The notes under the pieces are model-generated. The model was given only the letters and a program-made list of their open reading frames with translations, was not told the DNA's origin and did not search any database. The translations under genes and the position numbers were made by a program. A stretch of 59,957 nucleotides of DNA, taken from NCBI GenBank assembly GCA_019415505.1, contig DXZC01000002.1, positions 1-59,957 on the forward strand. The letters run 5' to 3'. Shown here piece after piece: positions 57,553-59,957 of the stretch (its first letter is position 1; each line of letters begins with the position of its first letter). Source of the stretch: Peptococcaceae bacterium (GTDB lineage: Bacteria > Bacillota > Dehalobacteriia > UBA7702).

Positions 57553-59751
57553 ATGTCGGAAAAAGTAGTTTTAGGTATCAGGGGACTTACCTGTGCGGGC
57601 TGTGTAGCTAATGCAGAAAAAGTCATAAAGAGATTGGACTTTGTGGAAGATGTTAACGTCAGCTTAACAGCGGAAAAAATTAACGCTATAGTAAAAAAAG
57701 GCGATGACGGAGAGGTGGCGGCGATTAAAGAGGCTGTGGCAAACGCCGGGTTTGAAGCCTTTTCTTTAGAAGATGAGCAGGCAGACGATGAGGAGGATGG
57801 ACTACGACGCAAAAAAGTTAAACTGTTGGTCGCCGTTATTTTTGCTGGTTTAGTTTTTTATATTTCTATGGGCCATATGGTGGGCATGCCAGTGCCCGCC
57901 TTTCTCAATAATGGGTGGGCCCAGCTAATACTTACCATTCCCGTAGTTATTGCCGGCAGTTCCTTTTATTACAGGGGCGTGCCGGCATTATTAAAGGGCC
58001 ATCCTAATATGGATAGTTTAGTTGCCGTTGGTACCTTAGCTGCTTTGGTTTACAGCCTTTATTCTTTGGCCATTGGCGATAATCATAATATATATTTTGA
58101 GTCTGCCGCTGTAATTTTGGCCTTAGTTATGGTGGGTCGGTATATGGAATCTAAGGCTAAGGCCAGAACAGGTAAAAGCATTAAGCGTTTATTGGACTTA
58201 GCTCCTCAAAAAGCCCTGGTAGTACAGGGGGGTGAGGAAAAGGAGATTCCAGCACGGGATATTCAGATTAATGACGTCTTTATTGTACGTCCCGGCGAGA
58301 AAATACCCGGCGACGGCTTGGTTTTGAGCGGTTCCTCGGCGGTGGATGAATCCATGCTTACCGGCGAGAGCCTACCGGTGGACAAAGGACCGGAAGACTC
58401 AGTATATGGCGGTTCCCTTAATACCAACGGTTCCCTGCGCTGTATAGCTACAGGTAGCGGTAAGGATACTGCTTTAGATCGCATCATAAAGATGGTGGAG
58501 GAAGCCGCCGGCTCCAAAGCGCCTATTGCCCGGTTGGCTGATACTGTGGCTGGCTATTTTGTGCCCGTTGTTATGGTTATAGCCTTAGTTGCGGCCCTTC
58601 TTTGGCTTTTAGCTGGGGAAGGACTATCCTTTGCCCTAACAGTGTTCGTCTCTGTGTTGGTGATTTCTTGTCCCTGCGCCTTAGGTTTAGCAACGCCAAC
58701 GGCGATAATGGTGGGAACCGGTAAAGGAGCGGAAGCGGGGGTTATCTTTAAAAGCGCCGAAGCCCTGGAAGTTAGTCATAAATTGTCTGTAGCGGTATTT
58801 GACAAAACTGGCACTATTACCAGTGGTAATCCCCAGGTGACGGATATAGTTCCTGCCGAGACCGCCACTGCGTCTGAGCTTTTGCTGCTGGCCGCCAGCT
58901 TGGAGCGGGAAACCGAGCATCCTTTAGGTAAAGCCATAGTGTTAAGGGCTAAAGAGGCGGGACAGGAGCTTTTAGAGGTTAAGGACTTCCAGTATACTCC
59001 CGGTAGCGGAGTTCAGGGTCTAGTTGGGGAATCCCTGATTGTGGGTGGTAACGAAAAGGCAATGCAAAACCAAGGTATAGACCTGGGGCAATGGCGTCTA
59101 CGCGGTGAAGATCTGGGTCGTCAGGGAAAAACTCCCGTATTTTTTCTGAAAGATAATAGCGTCATCGGTATAATAGCCTTGGCTGATACCATTAAGGAAA
59201 GCTCGGCCCAAACCATAGAGGAGCTCAATAATTTAGGCGTCGAAGCTGTATTATTAACTGGTGACAAGCGCTTAACCGCTGAAGCTATTGGGGCAGAAGC
59301 CGGCATTAATAAAATTTATGCCGAAGTGCTGCCAGAGGATAAAGCTGCGGTGGTAGCGGAAATAAAATCAGAGGGTAAAGTGGTGGCAATGGTAGGGGAC
59401 GGCATTAACGACGCCCCAGCTTTAGCCACCGCCGATGTTGGCATTGCGATGGGCGGCGGTACAGACGCAGCTATCTCCACTGCTGACGTGGTAATTATGT
59501 CCGGCAATTTACAGGGTGTTACTGATTGTTTGGAACTATCCAAAGCTACGATTAAAAATATTAAGGAAAACTTATTTTGGGCTTTCTTCTATAACATCTT
59601 GGGTATTCCTATTGCCGCTGGGGTTTTGTATATCTTTGGCGGGCCGCTACTTAATCCGATGATAGCTGCCGCAGCTATGTCCTTTTCCTCTATTTCTGTG
59701 GTGCTCAACGCTTCGCGCCTCAACCTTTTCAAATTTAAGAGGCAGAATTAA
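57553..59751 (+). CDS. copA: Copper-translocating P-type ATPase (CopA type)
   Basis: The 732-residue P1B pump has a single N-terminal HMA domain with the metal-binding GLTCAGC (Cys14, Cys17). It also has an actuator TGES, the transmembrane metal site SCPCALGLATP (Cys373-Pro-Cys375), the phosphorylation site DKTGTITSG (Asp417), EHPLGKAI with the nucleotide-binding HP, and GDGINDAPALATADVGIAMG. The CPC site and the late ILNASRLNLF-like helix fit Cu(I) export. No csoR, copY or copZ is next to it. ATG 57553 follows AAGGTGG. Confidence 0.93.
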   Translation: MSEKVVLGIRGLTCAGCVANAEKVIKRLDFVEDVNVSLTAEKINAIVKKGDDGEVAAIKEAVANAGFEAFSLEDEQADDEEDGLRRKKVKLLVAVIFAGLVFYISMGHMVGMPVPAFLNNGWAQLILTIPVVIAGSSFYYRGVPALLKGHPNMDSLVAVGTLAALVYSLYSLAIGDNHNIYFESAAVILALVMVGRYMESKAKARTGKSIKRLLDLAPQKALVVQGGEEKEIPARDIQINDVFIVRPGEKIPGDGLVLSGSSAVDESMLTGESLPVDKGPEDSVYGGSLNTNGSLRCIATGSGKDTALDRIIKMVEEAAGSKAPIARLADTVAGYFVPVVMVIALVAALLWLLAGEGLSFALTVFVSVLVISCPCALGLATPTAIMVGTGKGAEAGVIFKSAEALEVSHKLSVAVFDKTGTITSGNPQVTDIVPAETATASELLLLAASLERETEHPLGKAIVLRAKEAGQELLEVKDFQYTPGSGVQGLVGESLIVGGNEKAMQNQGIDLGQWRLRGEDLGRQGKTPVFFLKDNSVIGIIALADTIKESSAQTIEELNNLGVEAVLLTGDKRLTAEAIGAEAGINKIYAEVLPEDKAAVVAEIKSEGKVVAMVGDGINDAPALATADVGIAMGGGTDAAISTADVVIMSGNLQGVTDCLELSKATIKNIKENLFWAFFYNILGIPIAAGVLYIFGGPLLNPMIAAAAMSFSSISVVLNASRLNLFKFKRQN

Positions 59752-59957
59752 CTGTAAGCTGAGCTTATTGTAATACTTTAGGTTATTCTAAATGCAAAGT
59801 TTGATCGGGAATGGCATAAGGGCATATTAAGAAATAAAGGCTTAAATGGACGGGATTGCTGGCCTTAACGGCGGCTTATGTTTTGTTTGCACATTGAAAA
59901 GCGGGGGGCAATAGCAGGCTGCTGGCGCCAGATGTTTGTCATAGGTTTAAACCTGTC
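59752..59957. other. Right-edge stretch with no supported gene
   Basis: A plus-strand frame from about 59888 is open to the edge, but it has no start or recognisable motif. There is no hairpin with a T-run after copA. I see nothing else here. Confidence 0.4.

Noticed and set aside
59800..59957. Start of another gene at the right edge
   Set aside because: The open frame has no start with a ribosome-binding site and no recognisable motif within the remaining bases.

Overview
The window looks like a chromosomal segment of a spore-forming, low-to-mid GC Firmicute, most likely an anaerobe of the Clostridia or a related class. The evidence is the spoIIAA-spoIIAB-sigF operon with dacF in front, RemA (DUF370), an actinobacterial-type integration host factor, a clostridial 2[4Fe-4S] ferredoxin, a threonyl T-box, an L20-type infC leader and SLH surface proteins. 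I cannot name a genus.

Layout. 1-14.5 kb (+): rbgA (cut by the left edge), rnhB, yraN, comM, an alpha/beta hydrolase, a membrane-anchored MurF-like ligase with a Ddl, then dprA-topA-trmFO-xerC-hslV-hslU, many with 4-8 base overlaps. 14.5-24.8 kb (+): rpsB-tsf-pyrH-frr, ferredoxin, then uppS-cdsA-dxr-rseP-ispG-proS, joining translation to isoprenoid and lipid-carrier synthesis. 25-29.9 kb, mostly (-): a membrane-anchored protein, a long-chain polyprenyl diphosphate synthase, a possible small synthase subunit, speD and a secreted or anchored protein, interrupted by one (+) SLH/NlpC-P60 surface protein whose catalytic cysteine is a serine. 29.9-33.4 kb (+): thrS under a T-box, then infC-rpmI-rplT with its own promoter and attenuator.

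33.5-38.0 kb is the accessory part. It is AT-rich and holds an ECF-type sigma factor with a 59-residue overlapping partner gene, several decayed secreted, membrane and SLH genes with in-frame stops or frameshifts, and a perfect 89-bp direct repeat (34265-34353 and 36968-37056). The right copy cuts off the 3' end of a membrane-protein gene that is coupled to a MarR regulator. Next to it, three 39-bp tandem repeats could be read as a 13-residue peptide repeat.

38-60 kb returns to core genes: ybjQ and rqcH (-); a Ca-type P-ATPase; yicC-mihF-remA-gmk-rpoZ-coaBC-metK; a yqzK-like gene, xerD-deoB-pdp-dacF; the sigma-F operon and ypsA; degV-marR (-); a LiaF-like membrane protein; and a CopA-type ATPase. 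The last 200 bases hold nothing I can support.

Start codons were re-chosen by ribosome-binding site, promoter position and family N-terminus. Several genes therefore start downstream of the longest open frame (comM, dprA, topA, trmFO, ispG, infC with ATT, rqcH, gmk, spoIIAA and others).
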